64,000 nucleotides of DNA from Aceticella autotrophica (GTDB lineage Bacteria; Bacillota; Thermoanaerobacteria; Thermoanaerobacterales; Thermoanaerobacteraceae), in contig NZ_CP060096.1 of the NCBI RefSeq assembly GCF_017357865.1, positions 1,537,001-1,601,000 of the forward strand, given 5' to 3'. A model generated the notes under the pieces. The model saw only the letters and a list, made by a program, of their open reading frames with translations, searched no databases and was not told the origin of the DNA. Made by a program: the position numbers and the translations under genes. Below, in pieces: positions 15,147 to 24,038 of the stretch (positions are counted from its first letter, which is position 1; each line of letters opens with the position of its first letter).

Positions 15147-16145
15147 TCACTTGCAAAGTTTTCTTATGAGATTTTCCAAGGAAAGTCTTGCATCATGTCC
15201 TGATTTTAACGCTTTATCACATAACAAGCATTTGTCATATGCTGCAATCAGTTCTTTAAAACTAAACATTTTACTCTGTATTAGTATATCTTTAACTGCA
15301 AAACTATGTATACTTAATCTTGCAGCATACTCTTTTTTATCAATATTTTTTTGCATAAGATATACTATTTTTAAAATATTTCGGAACTGTCTTATAATCA
15401 TGCTTAATATAACAATACCGCTTTCACCGTTATTAATCATTCTATTTAAAAGATATATTGCTTCTGCTTCCTTTTTTAAGCCAATCGAGTTAACTAAATT
15501 AAATATATTTTCATGTAAATCAACACAAACAACAGCTTTAATATCTTTTTCTGATACCTCATCATTTTCAGAATATGCAATAATTTTATTTACTTCATTA
15601 AATATTCTGTATAAATCTGTTCCACAATTTTTTACAATAAATTCTGCCAATGGCTTTTTTATAGTCTTCCCATATTTCCTTATAAAATATCCGGTATAAT
15701 TAACAGCTTCTTTATATCTTACCCTTTCAAAATTTACTATGATACCGTATTTTTCAATTGTTTTAAAAAATTTTTTTCTCATATCAATTTTATCACCAAA
15801 CATGAACAGCAGAATATTGTAATTATTTTTGTTTTCAATATAATCAATCAATTCTTTAATACTTCTATCATCAAGCCTTTTAAACATGTCTTGGTCTTTT
15901 ACAACCACCAATTTGTGCTGGGACATAAAAGGAAGGGTTTCACATGCATCAATAATATTATCCAAATTTGCTTCCTCAATCATTAAACAATTCATTTCAT
16001 CTGCAATCCCATTAAGCAATATATTTTTTAATTTTTTATAAGCATCATCCAATAAAAACTTTTCTTCACCATAAAAAACATATACAGGTAATATTTTGGA
16101 TTTTAAACTATTTATAAAGTCTGTATAATTCATCTTACCCTTCAT
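15147..16145 (-). CDS. holA: DNA polymerase III subunit delta
   Basis: Clamp-loader delta subunit, which opens the beta sliding clamp. About 332 residues, with the family opening VYVFYGEEKFLLDDAYKKL, the segment LPFMSQHKLVVVKD, and the C-terminal collar domain (LYRIFNEVNKIIAY to the end). Start choice is uncertain: ATG at 16145 has AAAGGG six bases upstream, whereas an ATG four codons later (16133) has AAGGG too close. The longer ATG at 16181 lacks a good ribosome site. Confidence 0.92.
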   Translation of the reverse strand: MKGKMNYTDFINSLKSKILPVYVFYGEEKFLLDDAYKKLKNILLNGIADEMNCLMIEEANLDNIIDACETLPFMSQHKLVVVKDQDMFKRLDDRSIKELIDYIENKNNYNILLFMFGDKIDMRKKFFKTIEKYGIIVNFERVRYKEAVNYTGYFIRKYGKTIKKPLAEFIVKNCGTDLYRIFNEVNKIIAYSENDEVSEKDIKAVVCVDLHENIFNLVNSIGLKKEAEAIYLLNRMINNGESGIVILSMIIRQFRNILKIVYLMQKNIDKKEYAARLSIHSFAVKDILIQSKMFSFKELIAAYDKCLLCDKALKSGHDARLSLENLIRKLCK

Positions 16146-16199
16146 TCCTTTCCCTTTACTAAAACAACAGAATTGACTCAAAAAACATAAAATATATTT

Positions 16200-18470
16200 T
16201 TAATCCTCAATAAACCTTTTTACTTTAATAACATTACCATCCGTATTTATAATAACTGCGCCATCCCTGTCTGTTCTATATAATTTAGAAATACTTGCTA
16301 AGTATTTTACGACATTAACATTGGGATGTCCATAATTATTTTTACCCACTGAAATTATAGTAATCTCAGGATTTACCTTCTCAATAAAATCTTTTGTTGA
16401 AGATGTGTTTGAACCATGATGTGGAACCTTTAGCACATCTGCTTTTATATCTAAATTTTTCAATTTGTTTTCTGCTTCCTTTTCAATATCACCCGTAAAT
16501 AAAAAATCAGCATTTCTATAAATCATTTTAAATGTTAAAGCATTATTATTAATTGGATTTTCCTCAATAAAATCTTTCCCGGGACTTAATACAATAAAAT
16601 CAATTCCATCTATCGTCACCACATCTCCTTGTGTTAAAAATACAACTGGTATTTGTTTTGATTTAGCTATTTCAATAAGTTCCTTGTAATTATTATCCGT
16701 AACCTTCTGTTCTCCTATGAATATTTTCTTAACGTTTATTTCATTAAGGATACTTAATACTCCTCCGATATGGTCAATATCCGTATGTGATATAAATATT
16801 GTATCAAGCGTTGCTGTATTCTTATAGTACAAAAAGGGCATTACTATATTATGTCCAACATCAAATGCCGTACCATTTGCATTTGGTCTTCCGCCTCCAT
16901 CAATAAGGATTTTCTTTCCGTGAGGTGTTTCTACAAAAGCACTGTCGCCCTGCCCCACATCAAGAAATGTAACTTCCAATCCTTTATGTACAGTAACATT
17001 ATAAACAATTCCTGCAATAAAAATAAAGATTATTATTGCAGTTATTTGATATTTAAGCTTTTTATTTAATTTACTTAAAAACACTATAATCATTATATAA
17101 TACAATATAATAGCATAAAAAGGCATTACTAATGTATTTAAGCTTGCATATGGTAAACAACTAAGAAATTTTGTCAAATATAAAATTATCTCAACAATCG
17201 GTATGTTAATATAATTTATTGGAAAAGATAAAAATGGTATGACTATGCTTATAACCGCAGATATAAATCCAAGAATAACAACAGCACCTGTTATTGGTAC
17301 AATTAATATGTTTGCCAAAAGAGAAATAAGAGATAAATTATGAAAATAAAAAAGTATAATTGGAATTGTGCCAATTTGCGCTGCCATCGTCAAAGCAATC
17401 ATGTCCTTAAGTTTTTTATTTGGAATTTTTATCAAAACTTTTAATGGATTATAGAGATATATAATAGACAAGGTTGCTATAAACGATAGTTGAAACCCAA
17501 CATCATAAATCATAAGGGGATTAATGAGCAATATAAATACTGCAGCAACGGAAATAGAATTTTCCGGCACGTTATTTCTCCCTATACTTGTACCTATCAA
17601 TGCCATTGATGCCATGATTGTTGACCTCATAACAGGCGGTACTGAGCCAGTTAATAGGGTATAAAATATCAAAATCAAAATAACAATTGGTGTACTGTAT
17701 CTATTGATTTTAAAAAATCCCAGTATAAATATAATAAATAAGGCAATAACGCCAACATGAAGTCCCGATACCGACAATACATGGGCAATACCGGTAATTC
17801 TAAATGAATTCATCGTTGCATCATCTATACTATAATCCCCCAATATCATAGATGAAACAAATTCAGCATCATTTTTCGGCATTGATGCGGCATATCCAGC
17901 CCTGATTTTATTTCTTGTATTCTGTAATATTCTATCAATAACACTATTTTTGTTCTTTTCTACTATTTCAAAGCTTGTACCTTTAATACTCATCAGTGCC
18001 CCTATATTATTTTTCCTTAAAAATAATCTGTAGTTAAATCCTCCCGGATTTCTTTTTTCTGGAGGTATATATACTATTCCCCTTACATTTACTAAATCTC
18101 CATTTTCAGGTGGAATCCCCCCATACTGTGATACAAGAATCTTTAGACCCTTATCTGGGTTAACAATATATTTTGATAAATTCTGCATTTTCTTTAGTTC
18201 AGATACGGTACCCCTTATAGTTACAAGCTTCCCTTCCATAGTTTCATAATTGTTTTTCGAATATATAGCGTTTGTACCAATTATAACTCCAAAAAGAAAA
18301 ATACTTATTAAAATAGGAAACGTAGCATTTAAGGATTTCTTATACATGATAATAGAAAAAAATACAGATATAAGCAAGAATATAAATAAATAATTTATGT
18401 TTATATTATATCGTCCAACAATTATACCAGAGGATAGAGCTATTGCAATATATAAAAAGGGGGCGTTCAT
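16200..18470 (-). CDS. comEC: DNA internalisation-related competence protein ComEC/Rec2
   Basis: 756 residues, full length for ComEC, the membrane channel through which transforming DNA enters the cell. It has an N-terminal OB-like domain (DUF4131), a multi-spanning Competence domain (RITGIAHVLSVSGLHVGV) and a C-terminal metallo-beta-lactamase-like domain with VGQGDSAFVETP and the zinc motif HTDIDHIGG, then PHHGSN. The metal motif is intact, so this domain may be an active nuclease. AGAGGT lies just before the ATG. It lies upstream of holA, the standard Firmicute order. Confidence 0.95.
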   Translation of the reverse strand: MNAPFLYIAIALSSGIIVGRYNININYLFIFLLISVFFSIIMYKKSLNATFPILISIFLFGVIIGTNAIYSKNNYETMEGKLVTIRGTVSELKKMQNLSKYIVNPDKGLKILVSQYGGIPPENGDLVNVRGIVYIPPEKRNPGGFNYRLFLRKNNIGALMSIKGTSFEIVEKNKNSVIDRILQNTRNKIRAGYAASMPKNDAEFVSSMILGDYSIDDATMNSFRITGIAHVLSVSGLHVGVIALFIIFILGFFKINRYSTPIVILILIFYTLLTGSVPPVMRSTIMASMALIGTSIGRNNVPENSISVAAVFILLINPLMIYDVGFQLSFIATLSIIYLYNPLKVLIKIPNKKLKDMIALTMAAQIGTIPIILFYFHNLSLISLLANILIVPITGAVVILGFISAVISIVIPFLSFPINYINIPIVEIILYLTKFLSCLPYASLNTLVMPFYAIILYYIMIIVFLSKLNKKLKYQITAIIIFIFIAGIVYNVTVHKGLEVTFLDVGQGDSAFVETPHGKKILIDGGGRPNANGTAFDVGHNIVMPFLYYKNTATLDTIFISHTDIDHIGGVLSILNEINVKKIFIGEQKVTDNNYKELIEIAKSKQIPVVFLTQGDVVTIDGIDFIVLSPGKDFIEENPINNNALTFKMIYRNADFLFTGDIEKEAENKLKNLDIKADVLKVPHHGSNTSSTKDFIEKVNPEITIISVGKNNYGHPNVNVVKYLASISKLYRTDRDGAVIINTDGNVIKVKRFIED

Positions 18471-18632
18471 TTTATACCTCTCTTCTGTACTTGAAAAATA
18501 TACTATATAGCCTTTGCAAGCTAAGAATAATAATCCTCATAACATGTACCCCCTGGATATTCTTACAATAAAATCATATAATTTTATACAATAAAAAGCA
18601 ATATCTTCTTATAAGCGTGATAAATAATCTTA
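18471..18632. other. Intergenic region between the ATPase terminator and comEC
   Basis: About 160 AT-rich bases that should hold the comEC-holA promoter. No gene or structured RNA was recognised. Confidence 0.4.
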
Positions 18633-18660
18633 ATAAAAAAAAGCTGTTTAAAACAGCTTA
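18633..18660 (-). terminator. Terminator of the P-type ATPase gene
   Basis: AAGCTGTTT/AAACAGCTT hairpin followed on the minus strand by eight T; it includes the ATPase stop codon. Confidence 0.88.
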
Positions 18661-21270
18661 ATTAGAATTCCTATTTAAAAAAGGTTTAACAATTTCCATG
18701 ATTATTAATGGTGCAAGTGATAGAGCTATAATAATGTCCCAGTCATAAATATTAACATTTTTAACCTCAAAAATTGTATTCAATGGTGTCATAACTACAA
18801 CAAGTTGTAATATCAATGATATTGTAAATGCAAAAATCATATATTTGTTTTTAAATATTCCTATTTTAAATATAGATTTATTTGACCTTACATTCATCGC
18901 TTGAACTAATTGTGACATTGTTAAAACCACAAAAGCCATAGTTCGTCCATTGCTAAGGCTTTCATTAAGACCTATTATAAAAGCCAAAAAAGATACAGCA
19001 CCTATTATTATACCTTCTAAAGGTATCCTTATTGCCAAACCTTCTGAAAATATTCCTTCTTCCTTCCTCCGGGGCTTTTTAAGCATTATATCTTTTTCAG
19101 CCGGTTCTAATCCAAGAGCAAGTGCTGGTAAACTATCTGTAATAAGATTAACCCATAATATATGTATTGGCTTTAAAGGAAGCGGCATCCCAAGTATTGT
19201 CGCAACCAATAAAACAATTATCTCTCCTATATTACAGGAAAGAAGGTAATGTATTGACTTTTTTATATTTGAATAAATAGTCCTGCCTTCCTCCACTGCC
19301 GCAACAATAGTAGAAAAATTATCATCTGTCAAAACCATATCTGCAGCTTCCTTAGCTACATCAGTACCTGTAATCCCCATCGCAGCACCAATATCAGCTT
19401 GTTTTAACGCCGGTGCATCATTTACACCGTCACCGGTCATAGCAACTACTGCTTTATTTTTTTGCCATGCTTTTATTATCCTCATCTTATGCTCTGGCGA
19501 AACCCTTGCATAAACAGAAATATTTTTCACTCTATTGATTAATTCCTCATCCGAAACCTTTTCCAGTTCTTTGCCTGATATAACTTCGTCATTTTCACTC
19601 AGTATTCCCAGTTCTCTTGCTATTGCAGATGCTGTGATTTTATGATCTCCTGTTATCATTACCGGTTTGATTCCCGCTTTCTTACACAACTTCACAGATT
19701 CTTCTACTTCTTCCCGCGGTGGATCTATCATTCCTATAAGCCCTACAAATATCAAGTCCTTTTCTACCGTTTCACTGGATAGATTTTCAGGAATTTTGTC
19801 AACATCTTTATATGATACAGCAAGCACCCTTAAGGCGTCTTTACCCATTTTTTCATTTTCTTTTTTTATCTCTTCTTTATCTTCATTTTCGAGCGCTATT
19901 ACTTCACCATTTTTTAATATGTATTTGCATCTTTCAATAATATTATCAAACGCACCCTTGGTTATAATTCTATATCTATCTTTATCCATTCTATGTATTG
20001 TTGTCATCATTTTACGTTCAGAATCAAAGGGAATTTCTGCTTCTCTGGGATTTTCATTTTCTACATCTATTTTTTTAGACCCTGTACTTTCAAAGGCAGC
20101 CACCAGTGCAACCTCGGTCGGGTCACCAATACTTTTGCCATCTTTATTAATTATTGCATCTGTACATAAAGCAGCAATCTTTAATATAAAATGCAGTTTT
20201 TCATTAACGTTATTTCTTAATCCATATTCCCTGCCATCACTAAATACTTTAACGACAGTCATTTTATTCTGCGTTAATGTTCCTGTCTTGTCGGAACAAA
20301 TAACATTAGCACTTCCTAAGGTTTCAACAGCTGTCAACTTTCTTATTATTGCATTCCTTTTAATCATTTTTTGAACACCAATCGCAAGTGTAATAGTAAC
20401 GACTGCCGGTAAACCTTCTGGTATAGCAGCAACTGCAAGACTTACAGCAGTCATAAACATCTCAAAAACCGGTCTTTTTTCAAGTACCCCTATTATAAAT
20501 ATAATTACACATATAATGATAGCACCTGAACCAAGATATTTTCCAAGCTGCTCCAGCTTTTCCTGTAAGGGCGTTCTTTGATTGTTTTCACTCTCTAACA
20601 TACCGGCTATACAACCTACCTCTGTATTCATGCCAGTTGCTGTTACAACGTATTTCCCTCTGCCGTATGTAACAATTGTTCCCTTATAAACCATATTTGT
20701 TCTGCCGCCAATATCTAAATCCTCATCCTCAATCATCATCTGAGATTTTTCTACCGGCAAAGACTCACCGGTAAGTGATGATTCATCAATCTTTAAATTG
20801 GCAGATTCTATTATTCTGCCATCTGCCGGAACAAAATTACCTGCTTCAAAAAATACAATATCACCCGGAACTATGTTGGAAATTTCTATTTCAATAATTC
20901 TACCATCCCTCAAGACTCTTGCGTTTGGTGCAGATAATTTCTTTAAAGCTTCAAGAGATTCCTCCGCCTTGTTTTCCTGAATCATCCCAAGAAGTGCATT
21001 TAATATTAAGATAAATAATATTATAACTGCATCTACAACCTCTCCAAGAAAAAAAGATATAAAAGCTGCAATAATTAATATAATTACCATATAATTATTA
21101 AACTGTTCAATAAACATTGAAAATATAGATTTTCTTCCTTTACCTTTTAGACTATTTGTCCCATATTTAGAAAGCCTTATTTCAACCTCCCTGCTTGATA
21201 ATCCTTTGTTTGAATCTGTATTCAAATCTTTAAGGACTTCTGATATATCAAATCTCCAATATTTTTTCAT
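18658..21270 (-). CDS. P-type cation ATPase (Ca2+/Mn2+ type, PMR1/YoaB-like)
   Basis: 870-residue P2A-type ATPase. It has an N-terminal cation-ATPase domain (WRFDISEVLKDL), TGES motif in the actuator domain (SSLTGESLPVEK), PEGL in the fourth membrane helix (AAIPEGLPAVV), phosphorylation motif CSDKTGTLT near residue 326, MITGDHKITA, the hinge GDGVNDAPALKQADIG, and a C-terminal four-helix domain. The sequence alone suggests Ca2+ transport, but the yybP-ykoY riboswitch upstream points to Mn2+ export, as for lactococcal YoaB. The start is ATG 21268-21270, seven bases after AAAGGAG; the longer frame to 21288 contains that site. Confidence 0.93.
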   Translation of the reverse strand: MKKYWRFDISEVLKDLNTDSNKGLSSREVEIRLSKYGTNSLKGKGRKSIFSMFIEQFNNYMVIILIIAAFISFFLGEVVDAVIILFILILNALLGMIQENKAEESLEALKKLSAPNARVLRDGRIIEIEISNIVPGDIVFFEAGNFVPADGRIIESANLKIDESSLTGESLPVEKSQMMIEDEDLDIGGRTNMVYKGTIVTYGRGKYVVTATGMNTEVGCIAGMLESENNQRTPLQEKLEQLGKYLGSGAIIICVIIFIIGVLEKRPVFEMFMTAVSLAVAAIPEGLPAVVTITLAIGVQKMIKRNAIIRKLTAVETLGSANVICSDKTGTLTQNKMTVVKVFSDGREYGLRNNVNEKLHFILKIAALCTDAIINKDGKSIGDPTEVALVAAFESTGSKKIDVENENPREAEIPFDSERKMMTTIHRMDKDRYRIITKGAFDNIIERCKYILKNGEVIALENEDKEEIKKENEKMGKDALRVLAVSYKDVDKIPENLSSETVEKDLIFVGLIGMIDPPREEVEESVKLCKKAGIKPVMITGDHKITASAIARELGILSENDEVISGKELEKVSDEELINRVKNISVYARVSPEHKMRIIKAWQKNKAVVAMTGDGVNDAPALKQADIGAAMGITGTDVAKEAADMVLTDDNFSTIVAAVEEGRTIYSNIKKSIHYLLSCNIGEIIVLLVATILGMPLPLKPIHILWVNLITDSLPALALGLEPAEKDIMLKKPRRKEEGIFSEGLAIRIPLEGIIIGAVSFLAFIIGLNESLSNGRTMAFVVLTMSQLVQAMNVRSNKSIFKIGIFKNKYMIFAFTISLILQLVVVMTPLNTIFEVKNVNIYDWDIIIALSLAPLIIMEIVKPFLNRNSN

Positions 21271-21319
21271 TCTTTTTCTCCTTTTCATAAATCAGATAAA
21301 AATGTTAAATATAGAATGA

Positions 21320-21435
21320 GACCTCTATTTCGTGATAATATCACAAAATAAAGGTCTCACTCGCAGTTACTGCATAATCAACCGGGTTTTTAGTACCGTG
21401 ATGACGACTGATTATTTAAGAGTTACTCCCCTTCA
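21320..21435 (-). ncRNA. yybP-ykoY manganese riboswitch
   Basis: Reading leftward the leader has AAGGGGAGTAACTC, then GTCGTCATCACGGTACT, ACCCGGTT, TGCAGTAACTGCGAG and GAGACCTTTATT. This is the order and wording of the yybP-ykoY motif, a Mn2+-sensing ON switch. The 3' GAGACCT can pair either with the 5' AAGG of the aptamer or with AGGTCTC further downstream, giving two mutually exclusive folds. It ends about 40 bases before the ribosome site of the P-type ATPase gene. Confidence 0.88.
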
Positions 21436-21494
21436 TTAAAACAATAATATTTTTATTACTAAGTCTATTTAAACATTTTCAAATTATATTCATA

Positions 21495-21665
21495 TTATTC
21501 TGTATACATATTTTTTGTTAAAACATAAAATACAATCAAATCATCGAGACGCCTGCTGATATCAAGTACAACATCATATTTGACATTCTTCTGTTGAATT
21601 AAATCATCAAGTTCCTGCCTTAAATCATTTATTTTTTGCTCCAATGCTGAAATATTAGTATTCAT
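21495..21665 (-). CDS. Spo0E-like aspartyl-phosphate phosphatase
   Basis: 56-residue protein beginning MNTNISALEQKINDLRQELD, followed by an SRRLDDLIVFY motif near its C-terminus. The S-x-x-LD-x-LI-x-x-Y pattern is the signature of the Spo0E family, small two-helix phosphatases that dephosphorylate Spo0A~P and delay sporulation. The ATG (21663-21665) follows AAAGGAG at seven-base spacing and the stop is TAA at 21495-21497. It is monocistronic, between the Mn riboswitch and a small hypothetical gene. Confidence 0.82.
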   Translation of the reverse strand: MNTNISALEQKINDLRQELDDLIQQKNVKYDVVLDISRRLDDLIVFYVLTKNMYTE

Positions 21666-21745
21666 AATGCTTCTCCTTTTAAAATGATTGCATATACAAT
21701 TTTATCATTTTAAACCATAAATTTCAATAGTATGCTAAGGAAAAT

Positions 21746-21943
21746 TTAATTAATTTTCCCCATAACTTTCAACAATTTCTTGTATGATTCTACTATAACC
21801 TTTGCGCAATTTATTTTCCAGTCATTTGCTTTTAAAAATATATCCTCTTCGTTATAAATCTTATTCATTATATCATCATTAATAATTTTTCTTTTAATAT
21901 TTTCCATTAAATTCTCAAGCTCAAAATTTTTATTACTATCCAA
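21746..21943 (-). CDS. Small hypothetical protein
   Basis: 65-residue, charged, probably helical protein (opening MDSNKNFELENLMENIKRK, later KIYNEEDIFLKANDWKINC). I do not recognise it. The start is TTG at 21941-21943 because TTAGGAGG lies just upstream; an ATG at 21961 would place that site inside the gene. It lies 80 bases upstream of the Spo0E-like gene on the same strand and may be transcribed with it. Confidence 0.6.
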   Translation of the reverse strand: MDSNKNFELENLMENIKRKIINDDIMNKIYNEEDIFLKANDWKINCAKVIVESYKKLLKVMGKIN

Positions 21944-21961
21944 GATAATTCCTCCTAACAT

Positions 21962-22171
21962 ATATAGAATTGATATACAATATATTTTTGTTTAGAAACA
22001 ATTTTATTTACGTAAAATATTTTATATTGTTATATATTCTATATATGTTATAAATTTCCTGCTATTCCAGAAAAATTATTGTTCGTTTCCTACTATATTA
22101 TTTTTAACAATATGAATACTATTTATTATTTATATTTTTATCTCTTTACTTTTATATTTTACATGTTTATT
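21962..22171. other. AT-rich intergenic region
   Basis: About 210 bases, close to pure A/T, between ilvE and the small hypothetical gene. I see nothing structured beyond what such composition gives by chance. Confidence 0.4.
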
Positions 22172-23047
22172 TTACTCATAAACCTTTGTTCCATATACTG
22201 ATGTAATCTTTCTAAACTCGCTAATTATTTTTTTTGTAATTTCACCAGCTTTTCCACTGCCTATTATCCTATGGTCAACCTCAGTAACCGGTATGGCTTC
22301 TGCTGCTGTTCCTGTCAGAAAACATTCGTCAGCCGTATATACATTAAATAATGAAATGTTCTTTTCTTCAAAAGGTATATTTAGTTCCTTTGCTATGTCA
22401 ATTACTGTAGCCCTTGTTATTCCTCCAAGTGCCCCTGCTGCTGATGGTGGTGTATATAAGGTTCCATTTGATACTATGAAAATATTATCCCCTGTACATT
22501 CAACAACATAACCCTCAAGATTTAAAAGCAACGCTTCAGAATATCCCGCTTTTACAGCCTCAATTTTAGCAAGTATATTATTCAAATAATTTAATGATTT
22601 TATCTGTGGGTCAAGTGATTGTATTGAATTCCTCCTACATGTAGACGTAATTATTTTAAGCCCCTTTTCATATGTTTCCTCAGGATACAAAGCAATTTTA
22701 TCTGCAATTATTACTATAGTTGGTTTATCACATTTATATGGATCAAGCCCAAGGTCACCTTTTCCTCTCGATACAACTAATCTAATATAGGCATCCTTTA
22801 AATTGTTTTTTCTAACCGTTTCACAAACCTTTTTTTCCATTTCCTCCATAGTAATTGGTATATCAAGAAGCAAAGCTTTTGCCATACTATAAAGCCTTTT
22901 TAAATGCTCCTTAAGTTTAAAGACTGTACCGTTGTATGCCCTGATGCCTTCAAATATACCATCGCCATAAAGATATCCGTGGTCAAAAACAGAAACAACC
23001 GCCTTATCGCTGTCAACAAACTCACCATTTATATATACAATAGACAT
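22172..23047 (-). CDS. ilvE: Branched-chain amino acid aminotransferase
   Basis: 291-residue class IV PLP aminotransferase that interconverts Leu, Ile and Val with their 2-oxo acids. Key regions are VFDHGYLYGDGIFEGIRAY at the N-terminus, the PLP-lysine segment (IKSLNYLNNILAK), the LNLEGYVVECTGDNIF block and FLTGTAAEAIPVTEVD near the C-terminus. It stands alone, not in an ilv/leu operon. D-amino acid aminotransferases share the fold, but the sequence follows the IlvE pattern. Confidence 0.92.
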   Translation of the reverse strand: MSIVYINGEFVDSDKAVVSVFDHGYLYGDGIFEGIRAYNGTVFKLKEHLKRLYSMAKALLLDIPITMEEMEKKVCETVRKNNLKDAYIRLVVSRGKGDLGLDPYKCDKPTIVIIADKIALYPEETYEKGLKIITSTCRRNSIQSLDPQIKSLNYLNNILAKIEAVKAGYSEALLLNLEGYVVECTGDNIFIVSNGTLYTPPSAAGALGGITRATVIDIAKELNIPFEEKNISLFNVYTADECFLTGTAAEAIPVTEVDHRIIGSGKAGEITKKIISEFRKITSVYGTKVYE

Positions 23048-23117
23048 TTCAATTCCCCCAATGCATATTAATATTTTAACGTAAATTATAACATTATAAA
23101 TTTATTTAGTCAATCAA

Positions 23118-23146
23118 AACAAAAAGCCCCATTACAGGGACTCTTT
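23118..23146 (-). terminator. Terminator of the ferredoxin gene
   Basis: On the minus strand AAAGAGTCCC and GGGGCTTTTT form a hairpin with a small bulge, followed by TGTTTT. Confidence 0.7.
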
Positions 23147-23155
23147 GTATTCCTT

Positions 23156-23332
23156 TTATTCAGCTTCTTTTATTGCTCCTGTCGGGCAAACATCCTCACA
23201 TGCTCCACAATCAATACATGCATCGGCATCTACTTCATACTTGTCATCAACTTCTTTTATTGCATCTTCTGGGCATTCATCAGCACAAGCACCACAGCTT
23301 ATGCATTCTTCTTGGTCAATAATATGCGCCAT
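23156..23332 (-). CDS. 2[4Fe-4S] ferredoxin
   Basis: 58-residue clostridial-type ferredoxin, an electron carrier for anaerobic metabolism. Two CxxCxxCxxxCP motifs are present (CISCGACADECP and CIDCGACEDVCP), each followed by a short acidic stretch. The start is ATG 23330-23332 behind AAAGGAGGAAATAAG. The upstream region is occupied by a solitary omegaRNA-like element whose end is about 55 bases away, so the promoter may lie within that element or its edge. Confidence 0.95.
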   Translation of the reverse strand: MAHIIDQEECISCGACADECPEDAIKEVDDKYEVDADACIDCGACEDVCPTGAIKEAE

Positions 23333-23387
23333 CTTATTTCCTCCTTTCAAGTAAGCAGTATGTACTTCATAAATATGAACCACCCGT

Positions 23388-23585
23388 GTGAACTACACGC
23401 CAATAAATTGGCGAGCTTCGTGCTCCCGATGAAAGTCCCATCGGTACGCAACCGGGACGTCCAACCCCACTACTGCCGTGACGGGTTTCCCCATCCTTTG
23501 CAGATACTTTTTCATACATACTGGCTTTTATCTCTCCAATAAATTGGAGAAGATTCCCGCCAGTTTGTCCTAAATGGATTATATC
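23388..23585 (-). mobile_element. Solitary IS200/IS605 right-end / omegaRNA-like element
   Basis: The minus strand reads a structured, GC-rich block in AT-rich surroundings. It has a hairpin ACTGGC...GCCAGT enclosing CTCCAATTTATTGGAG, then GGTTGGACGTCCCGGTTGCG, CGATGGGACTTTCATCGGGAG and GCACGAAGCTCGCC, and the terminal stem-loop CGCCAATTTATTGGCG followed by GTAGTTCAC. This wording matches the 3' end of TnpB-associated omegaRNA scaffolds at right ends of IS605-group elements. No tnpB or tnpA lies upstream, so it is a non-autonomous or decayed copy. The guide position would be filled by ACGGGTGGTTCATATTTATG. An 79-codon ORF across it is not a real gene. Confidence 0.65.
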
Positions 23586-23755
23586 ATAATTTTTTTTTGT
23601 AATCAATATAAAAAATCAATATAAAAAATTTTTTTGTCATTAAAATAAGTCTTATTCTTCAAAATTAAAGCTTATTTAAGTTTAAAATACCATTCTGAGA
23701 TTTATATTAAAAAGAGTATTCCTTAAAGAAAATTATTAGAACTAAGTGAATAGAA

Positions 23756-23831
23756 TGGTAGCCTTAAGGGGAGTCGAACCCCTGTCTTCGCCGTGAGAGG
23801 GCGATGTCCTAGGCCACTAGACGATAAGGCC
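23756..23831 (-). tRNA. tRNA-Glu (anticodon CTC)
   Basis: Cloverleaf with acceptor GGCCTTA/TAAGGCT (a G-U first pair), encoded CCA, T-loop GGTTCGACTCC and anticodon stem TCGCC/GGCGA holding loop CTCTCAC; anticodon CTC. It is close to tRNA-Gln and to gltX, whose enzyme charges it. Confidence 0.95.
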
Positions 23832-23839
23832 GCAAATGA

Positions 23840-23913
23840 TGGCTGCCGAACTAGGATTCGAACCTAGACTAGATGATCCAGAGTCATCGGTGCTACCGTT
23901 ACACCATTCGGCA
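23840..23913 (-). tRNA. tRNA-Gln (anticodon CTG)
   Basis: Cloverleaf with acceptor TGCCGAA/TTCGGCA, encoded CCA, T-loop GGTTCGAATCC and anticodon stem GATGA/TCATC with loop CTCTGGA; anticodon CTG. Separated by eight bases from tRNA-Glu on the same strand. Confidence 0.95.
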
Positions 23914-24038
23914 CCAGCTAACAGAAAATATTATAACATGGCTTTATTATTTTGACAAGCCTTTTTTTATTTTTTCAATATATATTTATCATTTTTAACT
24001 TTATTTATTCATAAATAACCCTCTTGATTTATAAATGA

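Noticed and set aside
23367-23606. 79-codon ORF on the minus strand upstream of ferredoxin
   Set aside because: It translates the omegaRNA-like element, has no family resemblance and its composition follows the RNA stems.
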